A stretch of DNA of 64,000 nucleotides from Microbacterium testaceum (GTDB lineage: Bacteria > Actinomycetota > Actinomycetes > Actinomycetales > Microbacteriaceae). Positions within the stretch are counted from its first letter, which is position 1. The number at the start of each line of letters is the position of its first letter. Both the position numbers and the translations under genes were made by a program. Below, piece by piece: positions 51,500 through 59,370 of the stretch. The stretch covers positions 17,291 through 81,290 of the forward strand of contig NZ_LDRU01000033.1 of assembly GCF_001476285.1 (NCBI RefSeq), read 5' to 3'. The notes under the pieces are model-generated. The model saw only the letters and a list, made by a program, of their open reading frames with translations. It ran no database searches and was not told where the DNA came from.

Positions 51500-53962
51500 A
51501 TGACGTCATCCATTCCACTCCGGCCTCGAACAGTCGCTCTGGCGATACTCGGTGCCCTGACCCTCGCGGTCGCTCCCGTGATCGCCGCACCGGCCTCGGC
51601 CGCTTCCACGGCGTACTACGTCGACTGCTCGACATCGACCAACGGGACGGGCACCTCGGCCTCCCCGTTCAACGCCCTCTCCGCCGTCAACGCCCTCGCC
51701 CTCGGGCCCGGCGACAGCGTGCTGTTCAAGTCGGGAACGACGTGCACGGGCCAGCTCTCCCCCGCCGGCTCGGGCAGTTCGGCATCCCCGATCCAGATGA
51801 GCGCGTACGGCACCGGCGCGAAGCCGATCATCGATGCCGCCGGTGCGGTGGGTCCCGTCATCCACCTCGTGAATCAGCAGCAGTGGGAGATCTCGAATCT
51901 CGAGTTGCGCAACGCGGCGACGACTCCCGCGTACCGCTCCGGCATCCTCGCCGAGAACTCCTCCGGGGGCGTGCTCACCCACCTCAAGGTCACCGGGATG
52001 ACGATCCGGAACATCAGCGGGTACTCCGGCGGCTGGTACGCGACCAACGCCGGCGTCGGCGTGCAGACGAACCACACCACCACCGTCTCGACCTGGGACG
52101 ACATCACCATCTCGAACAACACGTTCGATCACGTCGACCGCATCCCCGTGGCGGTGACTCCCGACCGCGATGGTCAGGGCACCGGTCTCAGCACGAACGT
52201 CCGCATCCAGTCGAACACGATGCGCTACTCCGGCGGCGACGACATCCTCGTCGTGAAGGGCCAGGGCGCCCTCATCGACGGCAACGACACCGCGTACGGC
52301 GGGTCCAAGTCGCTGAACGCATGCCCGCCGAGCGGTCAGTACTGCAACGGGGCCTCCGCCTCCATCTGGATGTCCGGCAGCAACGACACCGTCGTGCAGA
52401 ATAACTCCGCGGTCTGCTTCGTCAACGAGGCGGACGGTCAGGGCTACGACGTGGACTGGGGCAACCACAACACGACGTTCCAGTACAACTACTCGCGCAA
52501 CAACCGCGGCGGGTTCATCCTCGTCATGCCGCCGATCAACGTTCCCGACGAGCCGACGTCCAGCACCCCGAGCGACGGCACGATCATCCGGTACAACGTC
52601 AGCGAGGACGACACCAACACCGGGCCCTGCCCGCTGCAGCCTGCGTCGCAGGGACCGAAGGACGTCATCCACTTCGCCGGTGGCATCCCGAACCGTACGA
52701 ACTCCGCCACCGCGCAGCCGGACATCTACAACAACACGATCTTCATCCCGTCCGGACGCTCGACCTACGTCACCGGGAGCCGCAGCGGCGTGAGCGCCAG
52801 CGGCTCATACAAGTTCCGCAACAACCTCGTCGTCAACTTCGGCACCGGCGGGTACGTGCAGACCACGGGTTCGGTGTACGCCAACAACCTCCTGTACGGC
52901 AACCCGCACTCCACCGCTCCGACGACCGGGACGATCACGCTCGATCCGCAGCTCGTGGGGCCGCTCCCCACGGCGTCGCAGACGTCCACGGGCGCCTCGT
53001 CGTTCCGCATCCGTCCGTCGTCTCCGGCACTGGCTCGCGGAGTGGCGATCGCGAACAACGGCGGCCGTGACTTCGCCGGCGCGACGATCGGAACCGTGCC
53101 CTCCATCGGCGCCTACGAGCAGCCCGTCGACAACCTCGTCACCAACCCCGGCTTCGACACCGGCAGCCTCACCGGGTGGACGACCAGCGGGAGCGGCACC
53201 GCCGCGACGGCGAACACGTCGGACTTCGCCAACGGAACCGCGTCGGTGAAGACCGGCACCGCCAACAGCGGCGTCCAGCAGACGATCTCGGGGCTCGCGT
53301 CGTCGACGACCTACCTGCTGACCGCGTCGACGAAGGTCGCCACGGCGGGAGAGCAGGTCGCCCTGGGGGCGAAGGACTTCGGCGGGACCGAGACCTTCGC
53401 CCGTTCCACCGCGACGGCGTGGGCCCCCACCACGGTCGTCTTCACGACGGGAGCATCCTCCACGTCCGCGACGATCTACTGCTACAAGAACAGCGGATCC
53501 GGCACCGGGTCGTGCGATGCGTTCAGCCTGCAGCCGCTGACCTCGCCCGCGAACCCGATCGCCAACCCGGGCTTCGAACAAGGGTCCCTGGGCTCGTGGT
53601 CGACGTCGGGATCGGGCACCGCCGCGACCGTCACGACGTCGGCCGCCGCGACCGGCTCGTACGGGCTGCAGACGGGTGCGGCGAACTCGGGTGCACAGCA
53701 GACCATCACGGGCCTTGCGCCCGGGACGTCGTACGTCCTCACCGGGTCGCTCCGCGCGGCTGCGGGTGAAGAGATCGCGCTGGGTGTGAAGGGGTCGGGA
53801 GCGGCCGAGACGTTCCAGCGCGTCGGCGGCGCCCTCTACGGGCCGGCGACCGTGACGTTCACGACCGGCACCAACGTCACCAGCGCGACCGTCTACTGCT
53901 ACAAGAACAGCGGCTCCTCCGCGGGTGCGTGCGACGACATCCGCCTGACCCGCCTGGGTTGA
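51500..53962 (+). CDS. Secreted right-handed beta-helix protein with two C-terminal carbohydrate-binding-like domains
   Basis: The 820-residue protein has a Sec signal peptide (cleavage near APASA-A, residues 34-35). Residues about 36-540 form a parallel beta-helix: Asn-rich repeats such as DITISNNTFDHV, RIQSNTMRYSGGD and DIYNNTIFIPS are typical of pectate-lyase-like folds (PL1/PL9/GH28 superfamily). Two related beta-sandwich domains follow (residues about 545-680 and 685-820), each beginning NPGF and containing IYCYKNSGS or VYCYKNSGS, like family 4/9 carbohydrate-binding modules. I cannot identify the catalytic residues. A lyase or hydrolase on a plant or microbial polysaccharide is inferred from fold and operon. 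GAAAGG lies upstream of ATG 51500. Confidence 0.8.
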   Translation: MTSSIPLRPRTVALAILGALTLAVAPVIAAPASAASTAYYVDCSTSTNGTGTSASPFNALSAVNALALGPGDSVLFKSGTTCTGQLSPAGSGSSASPIQMSAYGTGAKPIIDAAGAVGPVIHLVNQQQWEISNLELRNAATTPAYRSGILAENSSGGVLTHLKVTGMTIRNISGYSGGWYATNAGVGVQTNHTTTVSTWDDITISNNTFDHVDRIPVAVTPDRDGQGTGLSTNVRIQSNTMRYSGGDDILVVKGQGALIDGNDTAYGGSKSLNACPPSGQYCNGASASIWMSGSNDTVVQNNSAVCFVNEADGQGYDVDWGNHNTTFQYNYSRNNRGGFILVMPPINVPDEPTSSTPSDGTIIRYNVSEDDTNTGPCPLQPASQGPKDVIHFAGGIPNRTNSATAQPDIYNNTIFIPSGRSTYVTGSRSGVSASGSYKFRNNLVVNFGTGGYVQTTGSVYANNLLYGNPHSTAPTTGTITLDPQLVGPLPTASQTSTGASSFRIRPSSPALARGVAIANNGGRDFAGATIGTVPSIGAYEQPVDNLVTNPGFDTGSLTGWTTSGSGTAATANTSDFANGTASVKTGTANSGVQQTISGLASSTTYLLTASTKVATAGEQVALGAKDFGGTETFARSTATAWAPTTVVFTTGASSTSATIYCYKNSGSGTGSCDAFSLQPLTSPANPIANPGFEQGSLGSWSTSGSGTAATVTTSAAATGSYGLQTGAANSGAQQTITGLAPGTSYVLTGSLRAAAGEEIALGVKGSGAAETFQRVGGALYGPATVTFTTGTNVTSATVYCYKNSGSSAGACDDIRLTRLG

Positions 53963-53967
53963 CCCTC

Positions 53968-53992
53968 GGGAGGGGGCCGACGGCCCCCTCCC
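53968..53992 (+). terminator. Hairpin after the beta-helix gene
   Basis: GGGAGGGGGCCG and CGGCCCCCTCCC form a perfect 12-base stem with a one-base loop, six bases after the stop. The GH43 gene follows 21 bases later, so it may be read only by partial read-through. Confidence 0.65.
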
Positions 53993-54013
53993 CCTCACGA
54001 AAGCACGACACTC

Positions 54014-54943
54014 ATGCCGCACCTCTCCGAGCTCCGCATCCGGGATCCGTTCATCCTCCGATTCGAGGGGAAGCTCCTCCTGTTCGGCACCACGGACGAC
54101 GACCCATGGGGCGGACGCGGCCTCGGATTCGACCGGTACGAGAGCATCGACGGTGAGGACTGGGCCGGTCCCTTCCCCGCCTTCCGGCCGCCGGCGGACT
54201 TCTGGGGGCGGACGCAGTTCTGGGCGCCGGAGGTCCATCTCTATCGCGACCGCTGGTGGATGTTCGCCACCTTCGCCGACGGCTCCGGCGGGCGTGGCAC
54301 CCAGGTGCTCGCCGCAGAAAGCCCGGACGGCGCGTTCCAGCCGTGGTCCATCGGCCCGGTCACCCCGGACGGGTGGATGTGCTTGGACGGCACCCTCCAC
54401 GTCGACGAAGCCGGCGAACCCTGGCTCGTTTTCTGCCACGAGTGGCTGCAGGCGGGCGACGGCCGGATCTACGCGCAGCGCCTCTCGGCGGATCTCACTC
54501 GGAGCGAAGGAGATCCGCACCTCCTGTTCGCCGCGTCGGACGCGCCGTGGGCGCGCCCCTTCCGCAACACCGACACGGGGTACGAGACGAGCGCCTACAT
54601 CACCGACGGCCCCTACCTGTTCCGGGACGCGGACGGGCTCGCCATGGTGTGGTCCAGCGGCGGCGACGGCGGCTACTCGGTGGGCCTGGCCCGCAGCGCC
54701 TCCGGCCACGTGCTCGGCCCGTGGCGTCATCAAGACCGTCCGATCGTCGACTCGGACGGAGGCCACGCCATGGTCTTCGAGGCGGACGGCGGACTCGCGC
54801 TCGCCTTCCACCAGCCCAACGACGTCCCGCGCGAACGGCTGCGCGTGACCGCCCTTCTCGCAGACCACGACGGCTATCGACTCGGCGACGCGGCACGAGT
54901 CGCGGCCGCCGGCCCGTCCGCCGACGCGCGCGTTCTGCCCTGA
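54014..54943 (+). CDS. Glycoside hydrolase family 43-like protein
   Basis: The 309-residue protein is a five-bladed beta-propeller of GH43 type. Asp11 in IRDPFIL is the likely catalytic base and Asp125 in CLDGTLHVD the likely modulator; WAPEVHLYRDRWWMF is the usual second blade. Where many GH43 enzymes have Glu in an EGP motif as general acid, this one has ITDGPYLF, a variant I recall from one GH43 branch. It has no signal peptide, so it acts inside on imported oligosaccharides. It ends the LacI/ABC/beta-helix locus. Arabinose-, xylose- or galactose-containing oligosaccharides are possible substrates. Confidence 0.82.
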   Translation: MPHLSELRIRDPFILRFEGKLLLFGTTDDDPWGGRGLGFDRYESIDGEDWAGPFPAFRPPADFWGRTQFWAPEVHLYRDRWWMFATFADGSGGRGTQVLAAESPDGAFQPWSIGPVTPDGWMCLDGTLHVDEAGEPWLVFCHEWLQAGDGRIYAQRLSADLTRSEGDPHLLFAASDAPWARPFRNTDTGYETSAYITDGPYLFRDADGLAMVWSSGGDGGYSVGLARSASGHVLGPWRHQDRPIVDSDGGHAMVFEADGGLALAFHQPNDVPRERLRVTALLADHDGYRLGDAARVAAAGPSADARVLP

Positions 54944-55126
54944 TCGGCGGGCGAGGGTCACGGCCCGCCCTCGGCGATCCGCGTCCAGTCAGCGGCATCC
55001 GGCCCCAACGAATTGAGGGTGCGCAGATCGCCCGCACCGCCGGCATCCCTTCGGCACCGCGCCGACCACCGTCGCGCGGCGTCATCCGCACGGCGCGTGT
55101 CGGCGGGCCGTGGGAGGATTACGGCG

Positions 55127-56305
55127 ATGTCTGCCACCCTCGAAAACTCCGTCGTCCTCGACGAAGCCGCCGGCGTCGTTCGCATCCTCGATCGCCGCGT
55201 CTTCCCCTCTCGCGTGGAATGGGTGGATGCCACCACCCCCGACGAGGTCGCTTCGGCGATCCGCGACATGGTGACGCAGAGCTCGGGGCCGCTGTACGCC
55301 GCGACCGCCGGCATGGGACTCGCCGCGCTGCAGGCGCGGAGGCTCCCCCTCGGCGAGGCGCGCACGGCGCTCGGCCGCGCGGGCCGTGCCCTGGCCACCG
55401 CGCGACCGACGAACGCCCACCCGCGTGACGCGGTCGCCCGGATCCTCGAGGCGGGGAGGGATGCCGACGACACCGACGCCCTCGTATCCGCCACCCTCGA
55501 CACGGCCCGGGCCGTCGACCGCGACTACCGCGAGGGGAGCCTGCGCCTGGGCCGTGCGACCCTCTCCCTGCTGCCGGAGTCGCCGCGCGTCCTCACGCAC
55601 TGCTGGGCCGACGCCTACCTGTTCGGGCTCGTCGCCGCCGCGCGCGAAGCCGGCCGCGAGATCGAGTGGATCGCGACCGAGACCCGGCCCTACCTGCAGG
55701 GCGCGCGGTTGACCGCGCATTCGCTCCGCGAGCTCGGCCAGAGGGTCACGCTCATCACCGACGGGATGGCCGCCGCTGCCCTCGCGTCGCCCCGGGGCGT
55801 CGGCTCCGGACCGATCGACGCGGTCGTGACGGCCGCCGACCGTGTCGCGCTCGACGGTTCCGTCGTCAACAAGGTGGGGACGCTCGCGCACGCGGCCGCG
55901 GCGGCGGCGTTCGGCATCCCGTACTACGCCATGATCGAGGCACCTGACCCGGGCGCGCCCACCGGCGACGATGTCGTCATCGAAGACCGCGACCCGACCG
56001 AGGTTCTCGAGGTGCTGGGCCGCCGCACCGCGAGCCCCCTGGTCACCGAGGCCTGGTACCCGGCGTTCGACGTGACCCCTCCGCGACTGGTCACCCGCAT
56101 CGCGACCAGTCGCGGCACATTCGAGCCCTCCCGCGTCGGCGAGCACTTCTCGACCGATCCGGAAGCGAGCGCCACCGAGCCGCCCACACCGGCGCTGCGT
56201 CGGCGTCGCTCGCGTGAGAACCCCGCCCCCGTGGCATCCACCGCTCAACCCGAGACCATCGCGTTCCGTCCCGTGAACGCCCGATCCGACGAGGATTCCG
56301 AATGA
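55127..56305 (+). CDS. mtnA: Divergent methylthioribose-1-phosphate isomerase (eIF2B-like fold)
   Basis: The 392-residue protein belongs to the MtnA/eIF2B-alpha group: catalytic Cys159 in THCWADAY (usually THCNAG), ETRPYLQGARLTA, LITDGMAAA and catalytic Asp238 in AADRVALDGSVVNKVGT. The N-terminal substrate loop RGAPAIG of canonical MtnA is replaced by TAGMGLAA, and about 70 low-complexity residues extend the C terminus. It starts the mtnA-mtnC-mtnB operon, so methylthioribose-1-phosphate to methylthioribulose-1-phosphate is the expected reaction. GGGAGG stands nine bases before ATG 55127. A ribose-1,5-bisphosphate-isomerase-like role is the alternative. Confidence 0.78.
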   Translation: MSATLENSVVLDEAAGVVRILDRRVFPSRVEWVDATTPDEVASAIRDMVTQSSGPLYAATAGMGLAALQARRLPLGEARTALGRAGRALATARPTNAHPRDAVARILEAGRDADDTDALVSATLDTARAVDRDYREGSLRLGRATLSLLPESPRVLTHCWADAYLFGLVAAAREAGREIEWIATETRPYLQGARLTAHSLRELGQRVTLITDGMAAAALASPRGVGSGPIDAVVTAADRVALDGSVVNKVGTLAHAAAAAAFGIPYYAMIEAPDPGAPTGDDVVIEDRDPTEVLEVLGRRTASPLVTEAWYPAFDVTPPRLVTRIATSRGTFEPSRVGEHFSTDPEASATEPPTPALRRRRSRENPAPVASTAQPETIAFRPVNARSDEDSE

Positions 56306-57003
56306 CCTCCCTCTCCGCCGACGTGGTCGTGCTCGACATCGAGGGCACCACGAGCGCCGCCGGATTCATCCTGGGCGACCTGTACGACTACGCCCGCCCG
56401 CGCCTCGACGAGGTGCTCGGCCGCGATGACGAGACGGTCCGCGCCGCCCGCGCCGCCGCGATCGCCGAGACGGGTCTGGATGCCGACGCCACCGACGCCG
56501 AGGTCGCCGAGGCGCTCCGCGGGCTCATGGCATCCGATGTGAAGTCGACGCCGCTGAAGACCCTCCAAGGCATCATCTGGGCCGAGGGCTTCGCCGCGGG
56601 CGAGATCCACTCGCAGTTCTTCGAGGACGTGCCGCCACGCCTGCGGGAGTGGAGCGAGGCCGGCATCCGGCTCGCCGTGTACTCGTCCGGCTCGGTCGCG
56701 TCGCAGGTGCCGTGGTTCCGGCACGCGCCGCAGGGCGACCTCACTCCGCTCGTCGAGGACTTCTTCGACACGGTCAGCGCGGGGCCGAAGAAGGAGGCCG
56801 CGTCGTACGAGCGCATCGCCGCCGCCCTCGGCGTCGCCCCCGAGCGCGCGCTCTTTCTCACCGACCACCCCGACGAGGTCACCGCGGCGCGTGCCGCCGG
56901 CTGGCAGGTCGTCGCGCTGGACCGCGCCGGCGAACCGTGGCACGGGACGTCGTTCGCGGCGCCGTCGGTGGCATCCTTCGACGAGATCGAGCTGACGCGA
57001 TGA
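56302..57003 (+). CDS. mtnC: Enolase-phosphatase (acireductone synthase)
   Basis: The 233-residue HAD-family protein has the nucleophile motif VLDIEGTTS at residues 9-17, SSGS (YSSGSVASQ), a GPKKEAASYERIA Lys and the acidic TDHPDEV near the C terminus, the E1-type enolase-phosphatase pattern. It enolises and dephosphorylates diketomethylthiopentane-1-phosphate to acireductone in methionine salvage. Both ends overlap neighbours by ATGA, so mtnA, mtnC and mtnB are translationally coupled. ATG 56302 is fixed by the overlap. Confidence 0.92.
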   Translation: MTSLSADVVVLDIEGTTSAAGFILGDLYDYARPRLDEVLGRDDETVRAARAAAIAETGLDADATDAEVAEALRGLMASDVKSTPLKTLQGIIWAEGFAAGEIHSQFFEDVPPRLREWSEAGIRLAVYSSGSVASQVPWFRHAPQGDLTPLVEDFFDTVSAGPKKEAASYERIAAALGVAPERALFLTDHPDEVTAARAAGWQVVALDRAGEPWHGTSFAAPSVASFDEIELTR

Positions 57004-57632
57004 CGCTGCCCGCGCCCGAGCGGGTGCGCGCGGCCGGGGCCGCCCTCGCCGCCGAGGCCTCGCGCTTCTCGGGCTACGGCTGGATGCGCGGCACGTCGGG
57101 AAACCTCTCGGTCGTCGTCGACCGCGACCCGCTCGTGCTGGCCGTGACGGCGTCGGGGCTCGACAAGTCCGAGCTCACCGATCGCGATGTCGTGCTGATC
57201 GACGCGGCGGGCGAGTCCCTCGACCCCGGCGACCCACGACCTCCGTCCGCCGAGGCGGGACTGCATGCCCACATCGCCGCGCGGACCGGGGCGAACGCCG
57301 TGTTCCACGTGCACGCGTTCAACGCGGTCGTCGCCGGGCACCGGTGGCCGGAGGGCGTCGAGATCCGCGACATGGAGATGCTCAAGGGCATCGGCCATCG
57401 CGCGCACGACGAGACCGTGACGATTCCCGTCATCCGCAACCACCAGGACATGACCGTCGAAGCGGCCTGGTTCGACGAGGTCTACCGCCCGGGCACGGCC
57501 GAGGTGCCCGAGGTCCCCGCGCTCATCGTCGCGAGCCACGGCATCTACGCGTGGGGTGCCGACGTCGCCGCCGCGCGCCGCCACCTCGAGATCACGGAGT
57601 GGCTGCTGCGCTTCGCCGTCGCGACGCGCTGA
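57000..57632 (+). CDS. mtnB: Methylthioribulose-1-phosphate dehydratase
   Basis: The 210-residue class II aldolase/adducin-type protein has Zn ligands His103 and His105 in FHVHAF and His180 in ASHGIYAWG, plus GWMRGTSGNLSVV near the N terminus and SAEAGLHAHIA. MtnB removes water from methylthioribulose 1-phosphate. It ends the mtnACB operon; the stop is followed by a 541-base stretch of repeats. Length and motifs are normal for the family. Confidence 0.92.
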   Translation: MTLPAPERVRAAGAALAAEASRFSGYGWMRGTSGNLSVVVDRDPLVLAVTASGLDKSELTDRDVVLIDAAGESLDPGDPRPPSAEAGLHAHIAARTGANAVFHVHAFNAVVAGHRWPEGVEIRDMEMLKGIGHRAHDETVTIPVIRNHQDMTVEAAWFDEVYRPGTAEVPEVPALIVASHGIYAWGADVAAARRHLEITEWLLRFAVATR

Positions 57633-57737
57633 GCCGCGGGCGCTGTCGGGTCGCGCGGGTGAGCGCGGCCCGGTGGGCGCCGCTGGGCGGCCGGCGATGC
57701 GGCACGGCCGGGGCCGTCGGGCGGGCGCGGCGGCACG

Positions 57738-57802
57738 CATAAACGCGATCCACGCGCATAAACACGCGCTCCTCGCGTTTATGTGAGCGGATCGCGTTTA
57801 TG
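57738..57802. repeat. Nested palindromic repeat family E, copy 1
   Basis: Outer arms CATAAACGCGATCC (57738-57751) and GGATCGCGTTTATG (57789-57802) pair perfectly; inner arms CATAAACACGCG (57757-57768) and CGCGTTTATG (57774-57783) make a second hairpin. All four arms carry the same CATAAAC/GTTTATG word. The element is AT-richer than its surroundings. Together with copy 2 and the tandem repeats it fills the gap 57633-58173. Confidence 0.8.
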
Positions 57803-57918
57803 GGCGGCGCGAACGGCGGGACGAGACCGACCGGACACGCACAACCTCCGACACCCGGCATCCGCCACTCGCCCCAGCGCCGCACCAGCGCGCGGGCCCG
57901 ACGCAGCCCACGCTCACC

Positions 57919-57983
57919 CATAAACACGATCGACGCACAAAAACACGCGCTCCTCACGTTTATGTGAGCGGATCGCGTTTATG
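57919..57983. repeat. Nested palindromic repeat family E, copy 2
   Basis: Same 65-base length, order and orientation as copy 1, starting 181 bases later. Arms and inner hairpin are kept with a few substitutions (for example ACACGATC for ACGCGATC); one inner arm reads CACAAAAAC. The bases between the two copies (57803-57918) show no gene. Confidence 0.8.
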
Positions 57984-57988
57984 CGCGG

Positions 57989-58120
57989 TGCGGCGACGCG
58001 GCACGGCGGCACGGCGACGCGGCACAGCGACGCGGCGACGCGGCACAGCGACGCGGCGGTGCGGCAAAGCGACGCGGCGGTGCGGCAAAGCGACGCGGCG
58101 GTGCGGCACACGGCGACGCG
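57989..58120. repeat. GC-rich tandem repeat, 21-base unit
   Basis: The unit GTGCGGCAAAGCGACGCGGCG recurs about three times, preceded by degenerate copies built from GCGACGCGGCACA. The unit is a multiple of three, so open frames with seven-residue repeats arise in several registers; none has a plausible start or Shine-Dalgarno. The repeat ends about 50 bases before the mtnK stop. Confidence 0.7.
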
Positions 58121-58173
58121 TTACCGCGACCCGGCACCGCCGCCCCGAACCGCGGATGCCGCGCGCCCACGCG

Positions 58174-59370
58174 TCAGCCGAGCAACGCCACCGTGCGCTC
58201 GGTGAGCACGCGCGGGTCGGCGTCCTCGAGGCGGGCGGTGCCGAGCGTCCGCGCCGCGCGGAGCACGAGACGCGCCGCGACAGCGCGCTCCGGCTCGGGC
58301 AGCGTCTGGATGTCGGCGACCTTCGAGAACCCGACGATGCGGCGCACGGCTTTGGCCGCGGCGTAGGCGGCGGCGTCCGACCGCACCTGCGCCAGCGTGT
58401 GTTCGAGCACCTCGTCGCCGTAGACGCGCGGGTCTACACGTTCGGGCCAGCGGCTCCGGAACTCGGCCTCGAACGCGTCGACGAGTTCCACGGGCAGCCG
58501 GAGCAGCGTCTCGGCGTCGGCCGACCGGCCGAGCACGTGCGCTCGTGCAGCGGCGATCACGAGATTCGCCCACACGGCGCCCAGGTCGAAGCCGGTGGGG
58601 CCGTACGTGCCGAACTCCGAGTCGAACGCCCGGACCGAGGCGCCCTCGGCGCGCACGAACACCGATCCGGTGTGCAGGTCGCCGTGCATGAGGCTCTGCG
58701 TGCTCTCCTGGAACCGCTGCTTCGCGAGCCCCATCTCGCGCACGAACGCGCGGTCGGCGCGCAACTCCCGCACGTCCTCCTCGTTCGCGGGCAACCAGCC
58801 GTTGTGCTCGTGGTCGACGTACGGCTCGGTGAACACGAGATCCTCGGTGATCTCGCTGAGCTCGGGATTCGTCGCCTCGGCGATGCGACGCCGCCGCTCC
58901 GGGCCGGGCGTGCCGAACACGCTCGTCGCGAATCCGACGGCGCCGACGTACCGCCCGAGCTCGGCGGCCGCGTAGGGGTGCAGTCGCCCGGCGATCAGCT
59001 CTCCGCGCCACACCGCGTGGTCGCTGAGGTCTTCGATCGACAGGGCGAGGTTCTCGGCGTCGAAGCCGTGGAACGCGGGCACGTGCGCGGGGTCGATCTT
59101 CTCGTGCACGCCGAGCACGACAGCCTCGCGCGCCGCCCGCTCGCGCGTGAGCGGCCACGACGGATCGACACGGACGTGCGGGAGCGACTGCTTCACCACG
59201 ACGCCGTTGCCCGCGGCATCCTTCACGATGAAGACGAGGTTCAGATTGCCGTCGCCGACCTCGACGACTGAGACGATGGATGCCGGATCCACCGGCCCCG
59301 CAAGGTGCGGGCGGGCGAGGAGGTAGGCGGGGACGGACTCGACGGTCAGCTGATCGGTGAGAAGAGTCAT
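58174..59370 (-). CDS. mtnK: 5-methylthioribose kinase
   Basis: The 398-residue aminoglycoside-phosphotransferase-like kinase has VGDGNLNLVFIVKD (nucleotide loop), VVVKQSLPHVRVD, the catalytic loop MHGDLHTGSVF and the metal-binding FDSEFGTYGPTGFDLG, all in MtnK order and length. It phosphorylates 5-methylthioribose, the entry step for imported MTR or that made by MTA nucleosidase. The start ATG 59370 overlaps the stop of the ABC permease gene (ATGA), so uptake and phosphorylation are coupled. It is the last gene of the binding protein, ATPase, permease, kinase operon. Confidence 0.92.
   Translation of the reverse strand: MTLLTDQLTVESVPAYLLARPHLAGPVDPASIVSVVEVGDGNLNLVFIVKDAAGNGVVVKQSLPHVRVDPSWPLTRERAAREAVVLGVHEKIDPAHVPAFHGFDAENLALSIEDLSDHAVWRGELIAGRLHPYAAAELGRYVGAVGFATSVFGTPGPERRRRIAEATNPELSEITEDLVFTEPYVDHEHNGWLPANEEDVRELRADRAFVREMGLAKQRFQESTQSLMHGDLHTGSVFVRAEGASVRAFDSEFGTYGPTGFDLGAVWANLVIAAARAHVLGRSADAETLLRLPVELVDAFEAEFRSRWPERVDPRVYGDEVLEHTLAQVRSDAAAYAAAKAVRRIVGFSKVADIQTLPEPERAVAARLVLRAARTLGTARLEDADPRVLTERTVALLG

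Noticed and set aside
54944..55126. 183-base gap before mtnA searched for a regulator site or small gene
   Set aside because: Nothing beyond the mtnA Shine-Dalgarno could be supported.
57914..58111. Minus-strand open frame with seven-residue repeats (CRTAASL)
   Set aside because: It is produced by the 21-base tandem repeat, lacks a Shine-Dalgarno and starts within a palindrome; no sign of a real protein.
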